A stretch of DNA of 64,000 bases, from positions 310,001 to 374,000 of the forward strand of contig NZ_ARXV01000002.1 in assembly GCF_000756665.1 (NCBI RefSeq). Reading direction: 5' to 3'. Positions within the stretch are counted from its first letter, which is position 1. Each line of letters begins with the position of its first letter. Made by a program: the position numbers and the translations under genes. Of the stretch, positions 8,631 to 17,192 are shown piece after piece. The notes under the pieces were generated by a model, which searched no databases, was not told where the DNA came from, and saw only the letters and a program-made list of their open reading frames with translations. The DNA comes from Alcanivorax nanhaiticus (lineage in GTDB: Bacteria > Pseudomonadota > Gammaproteobacteria > Pseudomonadales > Alcanivoracaceae).

Positions 8631-9205
8631 TCCGCAGCGCTCCGGGATTGCAGCAAGCGATCCCGGATCAACCAGCCTGCGGCCCAGAACACCAGCCAGG
8701 GATCGATCAGATAGTCCCACAGATTGTCCGTTGCCAGCAGATCCAGACGGAACGCAAATTGCGCGGCCACCAGAATCAGGCAGGAGGCATAGGCGCGCAT
8801 CACCCAGGCCACCATGCCCACCAGCAACAATGCTGTGCTGAATGCAAAGTCACCATAGCCCAGCGCGTAGGGATCCTGGTACACGAAGCCCATGCTGCCG
8901 GGATAGAACCACAGCGCCAGCACCACCAGCAATACACAGGCTCCCCTGAGCTGGCTGACAGGCAACCAGTAGATGCCGGTAATCCGGTGCTTGATGGCCA
9001 ATACCGCCAGCAGACCTGAGGTCACGCTGAAACTGGACAGATAGCTGAGCACCCAGGCTGCAGGCCCCCATGGATAGGGCAACAGTGACCAGATAAAGAC
9101 CACCAGAGCCAATACGATACGGGCGCGCATTGGCATCAGCGCTGCCGAAATGCGTAACTGCACTGCCACCAGCACCAGTGCTGCAATAAATAGATCAATG
9201 GTCAT
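8585..9205 (-). CDS. Conserved hypothetical membrane protein
   Basis: The 206-residue protein has about six hydrophobic segments and a polar C-terminal tail (RDRLLQSRSAADQ). It has no recognised catalytic motif. Its start overlaps the end of the sialidase-like gene by 11 bp, so the two are translated from one transcript. The sequence 'DNLWDYLIDPWLVFWAAGWL' near the C-terminus is a candidate conserved patch. The 3' end overlaps the SSS gene tail-to-tail. Function is unknown; coupling with the upstream gene suggests a shared role. Confidence 0.75.
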   Translation of the reverse strand: MTIDLFIAALVLVAVQLRISAALMPMRARIVLALVVFIWSLLPYPWGPAAWVLSYLSSFSVTSGLLAVLAIKHRITGIYWLPVSQLRGACVLLVVLALWFYPGSMGFVYQDPYALGYGDFAFSTALLLVGMVAWVMRAYASCLILVAAQFAFRLDLLATDNLWDYLIDPWLVFWAAGWLIRDRLLQSRSAADQSAEDGAGHKDAAR

Positions 9206-10499
9206 TATTGGCAGCTCCTTCCGGCAGTGATTCCTTCACCTCATTCTCCCCCTGCGCTTTTAACCAGGCGTGGCGGATAGCGCTTTTATTCCAGGTATAA
9301 AGGATATGCAGGTCTCCGTTTCGGGCGCGTACCATGTAGGGATAGTCATACTGAAAGCGGCATCCCCGGCGCTTGTCACATTTATTGTGTATCACCCTTT
9401 CCAGTAACTGTTGCGGGTTCTCGACGGGGGAACCTTCGGTCATCTCTTCCTGAATCAATGCCCCGTAGTCATCAACGTCCAGAGTCTGGTCACGCCACTC
9501 AGCCCGGTCATGCAACACCCAGCGTGTCTGCCACTGTTCACCACCATCACGGGTTTCACGCACACACAGGTCGTCCCGCTCTTCCCGGTTGCAGTTCGCC
9601 ACCACCAGCCAGTGCCCCGGTCCCATCGCCACGCCACCCAACGCTGCACTGGGGTTCTCCAGGGGGGAATAGCTCAACGCATCCCAGTGCCAACCACCGT
9701 CACGGCTGACGGACTGGAACAGGTAACCGTTGTTGGGTTCATTTTCATTGCGGAGAAACGCCACCGCACTTTGCGGGGAATCCACCAGTACCAAGGGCTG
9801 AATGGCTTTGCGACCATGCCCAATCCGAGCCCGGCCCAGCACCTGACTATTGGCATCCAGGCGCAGGATTTCGCCAAACTTGCCGATCATCTCGTGGTAG
9901 ACAGGCAAGCCGATGGAGCCATCGCTGTAGCGCAGCGGCGGGGTCTTCACCAGGGTACTGATATTGAGCAGCGGAGAAGTAACCAGAGGCCGATCGAAAC
10001 GCCAGCTGGCACCCTGATCAAAGGATTCCATGACCACCACGCGGCTGGCGGCCCAGCCGCCAAAGCTGACGGCCACCACGAACAAGCGCATACGCCCGTC
10101 ATCATCCAGCACCGGAACCGCATTGCCCAGCTTGCGCACATGCCGCCCCCAGCCGTCACTGATCTGTTCGCGGGTAACCACTACGGCCTCGTCAGACCAG
10201 GTGCCTGCTGCCGGGTCAAATACGGCGCTGTGAATATTCACATCTGCAGCACCTTCACGGGTGCCAGCAAACCAGAAGGCCCGCAGTTGTCCGTCAGGCA
10301 GCTCAACCATGGCCGGCGCATGCACCAGTGGCGTATCCGCATCTGAGGCAAATTCGGTCAGCCAGTGATCATGTTCCGGTGCCGTACTCGGCGCAGGCAC
10401 CTCCATATCAGGCACAGGTTCCCAGATATGCGCAGGTGATGCGGCAAAATAGCCAGCCACCAACGCAGCCCCCACCAACAAATGGAAAAAACGCTTCAT
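9195..10499 (-). CDS. Sialidase-family (BNR/Asp-box) exported protein
   Basis: The 434-residue protein has an N-terminal signal or anchor (MKRFFHLLVGAALVAGYFAA). Asp-box repeats of the form S/T-x-D-x-G-x-x-W are visible as SFDQGASW, SRDGGWHW and TRDGGEQW, each at a beta-propeller blade turn. This fits the sialidase or neuraminidase fold, which cleaves terminal sialic acids, but I could not confirm the arginine triad. Many bacterial proteins with this fold have other glycan substrates. It forms an operon with the downstream membrane protein, and an SSS symporter lies head-on beyond that. Confidence 0.8.
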   Translation of the reverse strand: MKRFFHLLVGAALVAGYFAASPAHIWEPVPDMEVPAPSTAPEHDHWLTEFASDADTPLVHAPAMVELPDGQLRAFWFAGTREGAADVNIHSAVFDPAAGTWSDEAVVVTREQISDGWGRHVRKLGNAVPVLDDDGRMRLFVVAVSFGGWAASRVVVMESFDQGASWRFDRPLVTSPLLNISTLVKTPPLRYSDGSIGLPVYHEMIGKFGEILRLDANSQVLGRARIGHGRKAIQPLVLVDSPQSAVAFLRNENEPNNGYLFQSVSRDGGWHWDALSYSPLENPSAALGGVAMGPGHWLVVANCNREERDDLCVRETRDGGEQWQTRWVLHDRAEWRDQTLDVDDYGALIQEEMTEGSPVENPQQLLERVIHNKCDKRRGCRFQYDYPYMVRARNGDLHILYTWNKSAIRHAWLKAQGENEVKESLPEGAANNDH

Positions 10500-10695
10500 T
10501 CTTGTCTACAACAATACGGTGTCTATTTGGAGCGCCTATTGTCCACGAATGGGCGCGTTAAACCAGACCGGGCGTTACCCATTTTCTACCTTGGGTCACC
10601 CATTTGAGACGCCCCCAGAGCTGATAGGTGGGTTCATAAAATTGCCTGCCGTTAACCCACAGGAACGGGGCCGACTATCTGAACCGGGAAACGGA

Positions 10696-10732
10696 GATCA
10701 CAGAAAGTGATCACAATATGTTCACAGTGTGA
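10696..10732. promoter_or_regulatory. Pair of palindromes in the divergent 10500-10797 region
   Basis: GATCAC-AGAAA-GTGATC (10696-10712) and TCACA-G-TGTGA (10722-10732) are perfect inverted repeats 9 bp apart, between the sialidase-like gene and the START-domain gene. They look like operators for a dimeric repressor or activator. A CRP/Vfr match is imperfect. The rest of this 298-bp gap shows no gene. Confidence 0.45.
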
Positions 10733-10797
10733 TGATTGGTGTCATAATGATCTCAGTTGATATGCCAAAAATAACATTAAGGACATCCCTCCCGACC

Positions 10798-11523
10798 ATG
10801 GAACGCGTGTTGCGAATCGGGCTCGCATTGCTTTGCGTGCTGCTGCTATCCCCTGCCTTTGCTGACGAGAATGACACGGACTGGAAACTGGTCAGCGACC
10901 GTAATGAGATTCAGGTGTACATGAAGCATCGGGATGAATCCCGCCTGAAAACCTTTCGCGGTGTCACCAGATTTGAACTGAAAGATGAATTCGCCCTGGC
11001 CGCAGTGCTCAACGATTACGGCAGCTACCCCAAATGGCTGCATTTCGTCGACAGTGCAGAAGAGTTTGATCGTCGAGGCCCTCTGGATCGCAGCCTCCGG
11101 TTCACCACTCAACTGCCTTGGCCACTGGCTGACCGTGAAGCCGTTCTGCAAGCCGACGTGCAGCAGAAAGTGACGACGGAGGAGGAGTCAGTGATGATTG
11201 AACTGATTAACCAACCCGACGCCCTTCCGCCCAATAATGACTACATCCGCTTCCCGGAGATGTGGGGCAAGCTGGGTTTTAGACGCTTGGGGGATGATCA
11301 GGTCGAAATGACCTACGAACTGATTCTCGACCCCGGCGGCTATATTCCTGCCTGGATCGCCAATATTCTGCTGCGCGACGCCCCCTACTTCACTCTGGAG
11401 CGTTTACGCCGGATCATCCTTAAACCGGAATACCAGAATCAGTATTACGACTATCTGGATCTGCTCCGTGGCCCCGGCCGGCCTGACAGCACCACCAATA
11501 TCGCTGGCCAGCCAAAATCATGA
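10798..11523 (+). CDS. START/SRPBCC-domain exported protein
   Basis: The protein has 241 residues from ATG 10798, chosen because it gives a clean signal peptide (MERVLRIGLALLCVLLLSPAFA). An upstream ATG in frame at 10729 would bury it. The mature part matches bacterial START-domain proteins: 'WKLVSDRNEIQVYMK', 'FRGVTRFEL', 'DYGSYPKWLHFVDSAEE', 'PWPLADREAVL' and a C-terminal 'LRRIILKPEYQ'. START domains form a helix-grip pocket for lipids or sterols. An export signal implies periplasmic lipid binding. It precedes plsC by 87 bp, which may link it to lipid handling. Confidence 0.85.
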   Translation: MERVLRIGLALLCVLLLSPAFADENDTDWKLVSDRNEIQVYMKHRDESRLKTFRGVTRFELKDEFALAAVLNDYGSYPKWLHFVDSAEEFDRRGPLDRSLRFTTQLPWPLADREAVLQADVQQKVTTEEESVMIELINQPDALPPNNDYIRFPEMWGKLGFRRLGDDQVEMTYELILDPGGYIPAWIANILLRDAPYFTLERLRRIILKPEYQNQYYDYLDLLRGPGRPDSTTNIAGQPKS

Positions 11524-11610
11524 AAACGTAACAAAGTAAGTTTCCATCTGTCATTTTCGGCCAACCCTCCGCTACCATAGCTTCTTACTGGAAAATGGAG
11601 GGGGCCATTC

Positions 11611-12357
11611 ATGTCCCGGTTGCTTTTCTTCATATATAGCTGGCTGGTCTTTGTGCCGCTGATGGCAATCACCACACTGGTGTGTGGCGTGATCTGTCTT
11701 GCCTTGGTGCCTTTCCTCCCCGCAGATCGTGTCGCTCGCTATACTGCCGTCCCCTGGGCCAGACTGTGCCTTCTGTATAGTGGCGTACGCGTGGACATCT
11801 ACGGCCAGCATCACCTGCAACCCGAACAGAGCTACGTGATCGTGGCAAACCACCTGAGCCAGTTCGATATTTTTGTGCTGTATGGCTATCTGGGAATGGA
11901 TTTTCGCTGGGTCATGAAGCATGAGCTGCGCAAGGTGCCGATCATTGGTATCTGCTGCGAGAAGCTCGGCCACATCTTTATCAATCGCTCAGACAGCCAG
12001 GCCGCCATTGCCAGCCTCAATGCCGCACGAGCCAGATTGAACAATGGCGCCAGCGTGGTGTTTTTCCCGGAGGGTACCCGCAGTCGAGACGGACAACTCA
12101 AGCCCTTCAAGAAAGGGGCCTTCAAGATGGCCCAGGAACTGCAGTTGCCCGTACTGCCCGTTACCCTCACCGGCACCTTCGATATCCTGCCTCCAGGTAC
12201 CATTCGCCTGCAGCCGGGTCACCAGGCAACGCTGACTCTGCACGCCCCGCTTGCCGTGACAGGCCATGACGAAAGTGAACTGCTGAGCCTGATGGAGCGC
12301 AGTCATGCTGCTATTGCCTCACCACTGACAGAGCCCTGCCCCCAGGCCTTGGCCTGA
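11611..12357 (+). CDS. plsC: 1-acyl-sn-glycerol-3-phosphate acyltransferase
   Basis: The 248-residue protein has two N-terminal membrane segments. The catalytic HX4D motif is NHLSQFD, and the glycerophosphate-binding motif is FPEGTRSRDG. 'FKKGAFKMA' and 'LPVLPVTLTGT' follow in the family order. It acylates lysophosphatidic acid to phosphatidic acid at the inner membrane. An AGGGGG-like SD lies just upstream of the ATG. Genomes of this kind often have several paralogues, so it may be one of a set. A short GC hairpin follows 15 bp after the stop. Confidence 0.92.
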   Translation: MSRLLFFIYSWLVFVPLMAITTLVCGVICLALVPFLPADRVARYTAVPWARLCLLYSGVRVDIYGQHHLQPEQSYVIVANHLSQFDIFVLYGYLGMDFRWVMKHELRKVPIIGICCEKLGHIFINRSDSQAAIASLNAARARLNNGASVVFFPEGTRSRDGQLKPFKKGAFKMAQELQLPVLPVTLTGTFDILPPGTIRLQPGHQATLTLHAPLAVTGHDESELLSLMERSHAAIASPLTEPCPQALA

Positions 12358-12371
12358 TCAGAATACCCTAG

Positions 12372-12389
12372 CGCCGGCAGACGCCGGCG
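12372..12389. terminator. GC-rich hairpin after plsC
   Basis: CGCCGGC and GCCGGCG pair across an AGAC loop, 15 bp after the plsC stop. There is no T-run, so it could be a 3' stabilising hairpin rather than an intrinsic terminator. Confidence 0.4.
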
Positions 12390-12628
12390 TTACTGCCACC
12401 CCCACCCTCCCCCTGTCCGACAGGATTGGCCCATTCTGCAGTGACAAAGTGTCTACACTCCTTGCCAACCTGAATGAAATGCTCAGGAAAGCACGCTGAC
12501 AGCTGCACCCGGCAAGGTGCTGCCACCTACCATCAGGGTGAATGTCTGGCAAGTCAGCGCCATTCCCGGGCATCCAGTTTGAAACACCTTTTACGCTGTC
12601 TCTTTCGGGAGAGGATCAAGGAGTCATC

Positions 12629-13465
12629 ATGAAGAATTTCAAAGACAAAGTTGCTGTTATCACCGGTGCCGGCTCTGGCATCGGTCGTGCCCTGGCCAAG
12701 GAACTGGCAGCCTCCGGTGCCAAACTCGCCCTGTCTGATATCAATGAGGCTGGCCTGAAACAAACCGCCAAGGATCTGGGGCTGGCGGAAGACCGCCTGA
12801 TGACTCGCGTACTGGATGTGGCTGATCGCCAGGCGTTCTACGATTTTGCTGACGATGTGGTCAATCATTTCGGCTACGCTAACCTGATCTTCAATAACGC
12901 CGGCGTGGCGCTGGGTGCCACCGTGGAAGACATGAACTACGACGATTTCGAGTGGTTGATGAACATCAACTTCTGGGGCGTGGTGTACGGCACCAAGGCA
13001 TTCTTGCCTTACCTGAAGCAGGCCGGCGAAGGCCACATCATCAACATCTCCTCGATCTTCGGCCTGGTGGGTATCCCCACCCAATCCGCCTACAACGCCG
13101 CCAAATTCGCGGTGCGCGGCTTCACCGAATCTCTGCGTATCGAGCTGGAGATGGAAGGCAGCCCGGTATCCTGCACTTCCGTTCACCCAGGTGGCATCAA
13201 GACCAACATTGCCAAAGCAGCACGGATGACCGACGGTGTAGAGCGCATCACCGGTGCCAACAAGGAGAAATCCATTCAGGATTTCGAAAAACTGTTCCGC
13301 ACCACCCCGGAAGAAGCCGCTAGCACCATCCTCAAGGGTGTGCGCGGTAACAAGCGCCGTGTACTGATCGGCTCCGATGCCGTCGCCGTCGACACCATGC
13401 AGCGCCTGCTTCCGACCAGCTACCAAAAGCTGATCGCCATGGGCCAGAAGTACATGAGCAAGTAA
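12629..13465 (+). CDS. SDR-family oxidoreductase
   Basis: The 278-residue protein starts at ATG 12629 with AAGGAG at 12618. The upstream in-frame ATG at 12542 lacks a site. The classical short-chain dehydrogenase signature is complete: the NAD(P)-binding TGAGSGIG, 'NNAG' and the catalytic Ser of 'ISSIFG' followed by YNAAK. 'HPGGIKTNI' follows. The C-terminal 'TPEEAASTILKGVRGNKRRVLIG' is typical of SDRs acting on acyl or lipid alcohols in hydrocarbon-degrading bacteria. The substrate is unknown. A methyltransferase gene starts 3 bp after the stop, so they form an operon. Confidence 0.92.
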   Translation: MKNFKDKVAVITGAGSGIGRALAKELAASGAKLALSDINEAGLKQTAKDLGLAEDRLMTRVLDVADRQAFYDFADDVVNHFGYANLIFNNAGVALGATVEDMNYDDFEWLMNINFWGVVYGTKAFLPYLKQAGEGHIINISSIFGLVGIPTQSAYNAAKFAVRGFTESLRIELEMEGSPVSCTSVHPGGIKTNIAKAARMTDGVERITGANKEKSIQDFEKLFRTTPEEAASTILKGVRGNKRRVLIGSDAVAVDTMQRLLPTSYQKLIAMGQKYMSK

Positions 13466-13468
13466 CGG

Positions 13469-14056
13469 ATGACCGGCGAGCGCCCCTTCTCACAGGCCTG
13501 TGAAAACAACAAAGGCCCAATTCTGGCGGTGTTGCAGCAACACTGCCAGGTCGGTGGGACGCTACTGGAAATCGGCGCAGGCACCGGGCAGCATGCTGCC
13601 TGGTTGTCAGCGCAGCTCCCTCACCTGAACTGGCAACCCTCCGATGTAGCTGACAATCTACCCGGCGTGCGCCAGTGGCTGCAGGAACCCGAAAGCCGTG
13701 CCCTGCCTCCCCTTGAACTGGACGTCAGCGGGCGCTGGCCTGATCAGCAATTCGACTACCTGTATACCGCCAACACCCTGCATATCATGTCCAGGGAAGA
13801 GGTTGTTAGGTTCATCACTGCGGGTTGTGAGCACCTGAAAGACAAGGGGTGTTTTGTGGTGTACGGCCCTTTCAAGGTGGCCGGCCACTTTACCAGCGGC
13901 TCCAACGCCCGTTTTGACGAGTGGCTGAAAGACATTGATCCGCAACGGGGAATCCGGGATCAGGAGTGGATCGAGGAGTTGTTTTCCCGCCAGCAGCGAA
14001 AACTGGTGGCTGAATACGATCTACCCGCCAACAACAAGGTATTGGTGTTCGGGTGA
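13469..14056 (+). CDS. DUF938 SAM-dependent methyltransferase
   Basis: The 195-residue protein has a Rossmann methyltransferase fold. The glycine-rich SAM-binding motif is LEIGAGTGQHA, followed by 'WQPSDV' and 'YTANTLHIMS'. The N-terminus 'PFSQACENNKGPIL' and C-terminus 'NNKVLVFG' match DUF938. The substrate is not known for the family. The start is 3 bp after the SDR stop, without room for a promoter. Confidence 0.88.
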   Translation: MTGERPFSQACENNKGPILAVLQQHCQVGGTLLEIGAGTGQHAAWLSAQLPHLNWQPSDVADNLPGVRQWLQEPESRALPPLELDVSGRWPDQQFDYLYTANTLHIMSREEVVRFITAGCEHLKDKGCFVVYGPFKVAGHFTSGSNARFDEWLKDIDPQRGIRDQEWIEELFSRQQRKLVAEYDLPANNKVLVFG

Positions 14057-14101
14057 TCTACGCCCGTTGCTGAACGCCGCAAGCAAACGCCCAATAACTG
14101 A

Positions 14102-14368
14102 CTAGGCCCGCGCAGCCCTGCGTACCGCGTGCATCCTCGGTTTCAAAAACAGCACCCCGAACAGCATGGTCATCAAGGCATCGCGCCAGTGAAACACACC
14201 GTGCCGGCGTATCCAGAAGGCAAAGCCGACCAGTTCCAGCACATGCAAAATAGCAATGACTGCCCCGGCAATCAGCAGCATGCGATCAAATGGGGCCGGT
14301 AAATCCATGAAAATGGCTAACAGTACCCCCAGCCAAAACACTACAATGCATCCACGCAAGACGTTCAT
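14102..14368 (-). CDS. DUF1145 small membrane protein
   Basis: The 88-residue protein has three hydrophobic segments, with 'VLELVGFAFWIRRHG' and 'MLFGVLFLKP' as in the DUF1145 family. No function is known for the family. It is convergent with the DUF938 gene (45-bp gap) and divergent from rhlB. Confidence 0.7.
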   Translation of the reverse strand: MNVLRGCIVVFWLGVLLAIFMDLPAPFDRMLLIAGAVIAILHVLELVGFAFWIRRHGVFHWRDALMTMLFGVLFLKPRMHAVRRAARA

Positions 14369-14533
14369 CGCTAAAGATCCTCTGACAGCGCTGGCTATTT
14401 TTTCTACAATGCGTGGTTATGGCGAGGATCCGGGCACCCGACACACAAAATATAACCCGGTGCCGCAGAACGCCATCTCTGCCGAAATGCAGACAAAGTA
14501 CAACAACCACTCGCATTCAGACTGAGCGAATAC

Positions 14534-15772
14534 ATGCAAAAAGACAAGGCTAATGCCTGGACCCTGGATCAGTTCCAGGTGCCTGAAAAAGACGGCGAAC
14601 GCCGCTTCCACGACTTTGATCTGGATCTGCGCCTGATGCGCGGCATCGCCGATCTTGGTTTCCAGTACTGCACCCCCATTCAGGCTGAGGTGCTGGAGCA
14701 CACCCTGGCAGGCGCTGACGCCATTGGCCGGGCACAGACCGGCACCGGCAAGACCGCAGCCTTCCTGCTGACGGTCATCAATGACTTGCTGAAAAACCCG
14801 CTGGAGGTGCCCCGTTATGCCGGCGAGCCTCGCGCCCTGATCGTTGCGCCGACCCGTGAACTGGCGATGCAGATCGAGAAAGATGCCAAGGGGCTGACCA
14901 AGCACACCAATCTGCAGGTCATGAGTGTAGTGGGGGGAATGAACTTCAACCGCCAACAGGAACGCCTGCAGAGCCGCGAAATCGATATTCTGGTGGCAAC
15001 ACCGGGTCGTCTACTGGATTTTGCCAAGCGCCGCGACCTGTGGCTCGACCGGGTAGAATTCCTGGTATTGGATGAAGCTGACCGCATGCTGGACATGGGA
15101 TTCATTCCCGACGTGAAACGCATCGTCAGCATGACCCCCCGTAGCAAACACCGGCAGACCTTGCTGTTCTCCGCCACCTTTAACGAAGACGTGATGAACC
15201 TGGCCCGCCGCTGGACTCAGGATGCTGAAGTGGTGGAAATCGAGCCTGCTCAGGTCACTACCGAACGGGTGGAGCAGAAGGTCTACATCACCAACACCGA
15301 TGACAAATTCAAGCTGCTGTACAACCTGATCACCGGCATGAAGATGGACAAAGTCATTGTCTTTGCCAACCGTCGGGATATCACGCGCCGCATCAACGAT
15401 CGTCTGCACAAGAAAGGCCTGAAGGTATCGATGATCTCCGGGGATGTACCGCAGAACCAACGGATGAAAACCCTGGAGCGTTTCCGCTCCGGGGATCTGC
15501 AGGTACTGATCGCCACCGACGTAGCCGGGCGAGGCATCCACATTGATGGCGTCTCCCATGTGGTGAATTACAACCTGCCGGAAGATCCGGAAGACTACGT
15601 CCACCGTATTGGCCGTACCGGCCGTGCTGGCGCCAGCGGCATGTCCATCAGCTTTGCCTGTGAAGATGACGCCTTCCTGCTTCCCGAGCTGGAAAATGCC
15701 ATCAGCATGAAACTGGAATGCGAGTACCCGCCAGCCGATTTGCTGCAGGAAAAGGAAACCAGCAATGCCTGA
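14534..15772 (+). CDS. rhlB: ATP-dependent RNA helicase RhlB
   Basis: The 412-residue protein has all the DEAD-box motifs: the Q motif 'PIQ', motif I AQTGTGKT, Ia PTRELA, Ib TPGR, II DEAD, III SAT, V '[11 protein letters not shown]' and [10 protein letters not shown]. The short C-terminus and overall sequence favour RhlB, the helicase that works with RNase E in mRNA decay, over RhlE or CsdA. An extra N-terminal segment of about 20 residues precedes the Q motif. The last codons overlap glpE by 8 bp, so translation is probably coupled. Confidence 0.88.
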   Translation: MQKDKANAWTLDQFQVPEKDGERRFHDFDLDLRLMRGIADLGFQYCTPIQAEVLEHTLAGADAIGRAQTGTGKTAAFLLTVINDLLKNPLEVPRYAGEPRALIVAPTRELAMQIEKDAKGLTKHTNLQVMSVVGGMNFNRQQERLQSREIDILVATPGRLLDFAKRRDLWLDRVEFLVLDEADRMLDMGFIPDVKRIVSMTPRSKHRQTLLFSATFNEDVMNLARRWTQDAEVVEIEPAQVTTERVEQKVYITNTDDKFKLLYNLITGMKMDKVIVFANRRDITRRINDRLHKKGLKVSMISGDVPQNQRMKTLERFRSGDLQVLIATDVAGRGIHIDGVSHVVNYNLPEDPEDYVHRIGRTGRAGASGMSISFACEDDAFLLPELENAISMKLECEYPPADLLQEKETSNA

Positions 15773-16085
15773 GCGAATTAGTGCCCAGGAAGGCAAGGCT
15801 CGCTTTGATGCCGGTGAATCGCTGTTTGTGGACATTCGTGACCCGCACAGCTACGCCGCCGGCCACCTGCGAGACGCCGTACACCTTACCAACGCCAACG
15901 TTGACCAATTCCTTGCTGACACCGACAAGGGGTTGCCGCTGGTAGTCTACTGTTACCATGGCAACAGCAGCCAGGGCGCGGCGGACTGGCTGACGGAGCA
16001 AGGTTTTCAGGCCGTCAGCCTGGATGGCGGCTATGAGGTGTTCAAACAACAGTTCCCGGACACACTGGAAACGCCTGAGGCCTGA
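15765..16085 (+). CDS. glpE: Thiosulfate sulfurtransferase GlpE (single-domain rhodanese)
   Basis: The 106-residue protein is one rhodanese domain. The active loop '[12 protein letters not shown]' holds the nucleophilic Cys. '[12 protein letters not shown]' and C-terminal 'SLDGGYEVF' are family positions. It moves sulfane sulfur from thiosulfate to cyanide or other thiols in the cytoplasm. Length and active loop (CxHGxSS) fit GlpE. It is distant from the sulfide operon at 39-43 kb but might complement it. A strong terminator follows. Confidence 0.88.
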   Translation: MPERISAQEGKARFDAGESLFVDIRDPHSYAAGHLRDAVHLTNANVDQFLADTDKGLPLVVYCYHGNSSQGAADWLTEQGFQAVSLDGGYEVFKQQFPDTLETPEA

Positions 16086-16092
16086 GACAAAG

Positions 16093-16126
16093 AAGGCCCG
16101 CCGGGAAAACCGGGCGGGCCTTTTTG
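16093..16126 (+). terminator. Intrinsic terminator after glpE
   Basis: GGCCCGCC and GGGCGGGCC form a GC-rich stem with a short A-rich loop, followed by TTTTT. It starts 8 bp after the glpE stop and ends the rhlB-glpE unit. Confidence 0.85.
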
Positions 16127-16168
16127 CATCGGTAAAAAACACTTGCCAGAACCTGCTGTAGAAGGCTG

Positions 16169-16345
16169 CCAGCAAGCGATCCGGGCCCAAGCGAGGCAAG
16201 AATTCCAGAAGCGCGTCTCGAAGATCAAGATCCAAACCTATTTCCATGATCTATGGTTTTGCCTTTCGAAACTCGCTTCTCGCAACTCGAAACTCACTCC
16301 TCGCTCAGGCTAGCCCCTACAGCGGCTTCGCAGCCGGCGTCAGAC
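16169..16345. repeat. Conserved left module, heptad inverted repeat D (CGAGTNN type) and REP-like tail
   Basis: The sequence at 16191-16213 is identical over 23 bp to 48272-48294 at site G. A decayed left heptad arm (16205-16223) and an intact right arm (16264-16289; CGAGTTG, CGAGAAG, CGAGTTT, CGAAA on the minus strand) follow. A second REP-like segment, CTACAGCGGCTTCGCAGCCG, lies at 16318-16337. The site sits between convergent glpE and ompW. Confidence 0.8.
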
Positions 16346-16363
16346 CTCAAGCGTCCTGCGCCA

Positions 16364-17044
16364 CTAGAACCGGTAACCCAGCCCCACCATATACACCCAC
16401 GGATCAATCTCCACATCGATCTTGTCCACCCGGGCATCATTCACGTACAGCCTTGCTTCAGTATCAATATCAATGTTCCAGACACTGACATTGAAAAGCC
16501 AGTTGTCAGTGAGGTCGAAATCCGCCCCCACTTCCCAAGCAAAACCCAGGGAATTACTGAGTTTTACATCAGCGTCGGCACCACCCAGCAACGGGCTGAC
16601 CACATCATCATCGATACTGTCATCAAAGAAGATCGTGTAGTTCAAACCCGCTCCGACATAAGCCCGCATGGGGCCCATTTGCGGCGCATAGTATTGAGCC
16701 AGTAGTGTTGGAGGCAGGTGACTGGTTTCACCGATGACAACGCCACCCCCGGTATCGAGCAAAATATCATGGGTAAACGGGGTGGCACCCACCAGCTCGA
16801 CAGCAAAGGAATCATTCACCATATACGCGAATGTCAGTCCCAGCTGGGTGTCATCATCAACATCGACTTCCAGGCCTCCGACAGCAGGCAACGCCGGATT
16901 GAAGGCATCGCTGCTGGCATCTGGATCCACCTTGATTGCACCAGCTCGCACAATGAAATCACCCGCTTCGTGAGCCAACAATGGACTTCCCAGCAACATA
17001 CCCGTTAGCAGTAGCGCCCCTTTAACTTGTCCTCGCAGTTGCAT
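16364..17044 (-). CDS. OmpW-family outer membrane protein
   Basis: The protein has 226 residues from ATG 17044, which has GGGGA five bases upstream. An ATG at 17056 would add four residues. A signal peptide (about residues 1-24) is followed by 'GDFIVRAGAIKVDPD', 'SFAVELVGATPFTHDI' and 'AYVGAGLNYTIFF', and the C-terminal strand ends in F (MVGLGYRF) as outer membrane barrels do. OmpW and AlkL form narrow eight-stranded barrels for hydrophobic compounds, which would suit a hydrocarbon degrader. That role is inferred. Confidence 0.9.
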   Translation of the reverse strand: MQLRGQVKGALLLTGMLLGSPLLAHEAGDFIVRAGAIKVDPDASSDAFNPALPAVGGLEVDVDDDTQLGLTFAYMVNDSFAVELVGATPFTHDILLDTGGGVVIGETSHLPPTLLAQYYAPQMGPMRAYVGAGLNYTIFFDDSIDDDVVSPLLGGADADVKLSNSLGFAWEVGADFDLTDNWLFNVSVWNIDIDTEARLYVNDARVDKIDVEIDPWVYMVGLGYRF

Positions 17045-17192
17045 ACAGATCCCCATGGATAACGCAATATACAGTCAATGACCAAGGCCCGATTACCGGG
17101 CAAGATGGTCAACACTCAAACTACGCCGCCATTGAACAATTTGACGCAACAACGAGCATTGCTCTGAATCAATAAAAACGAGGCTTGTCACC

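Noticed and set aside
7527-8720. 397-residue open frame on the minus strand
   Set aside because: It is antisense to the SSS symporter and has Gln/His-rich composition typical of shadow frames.
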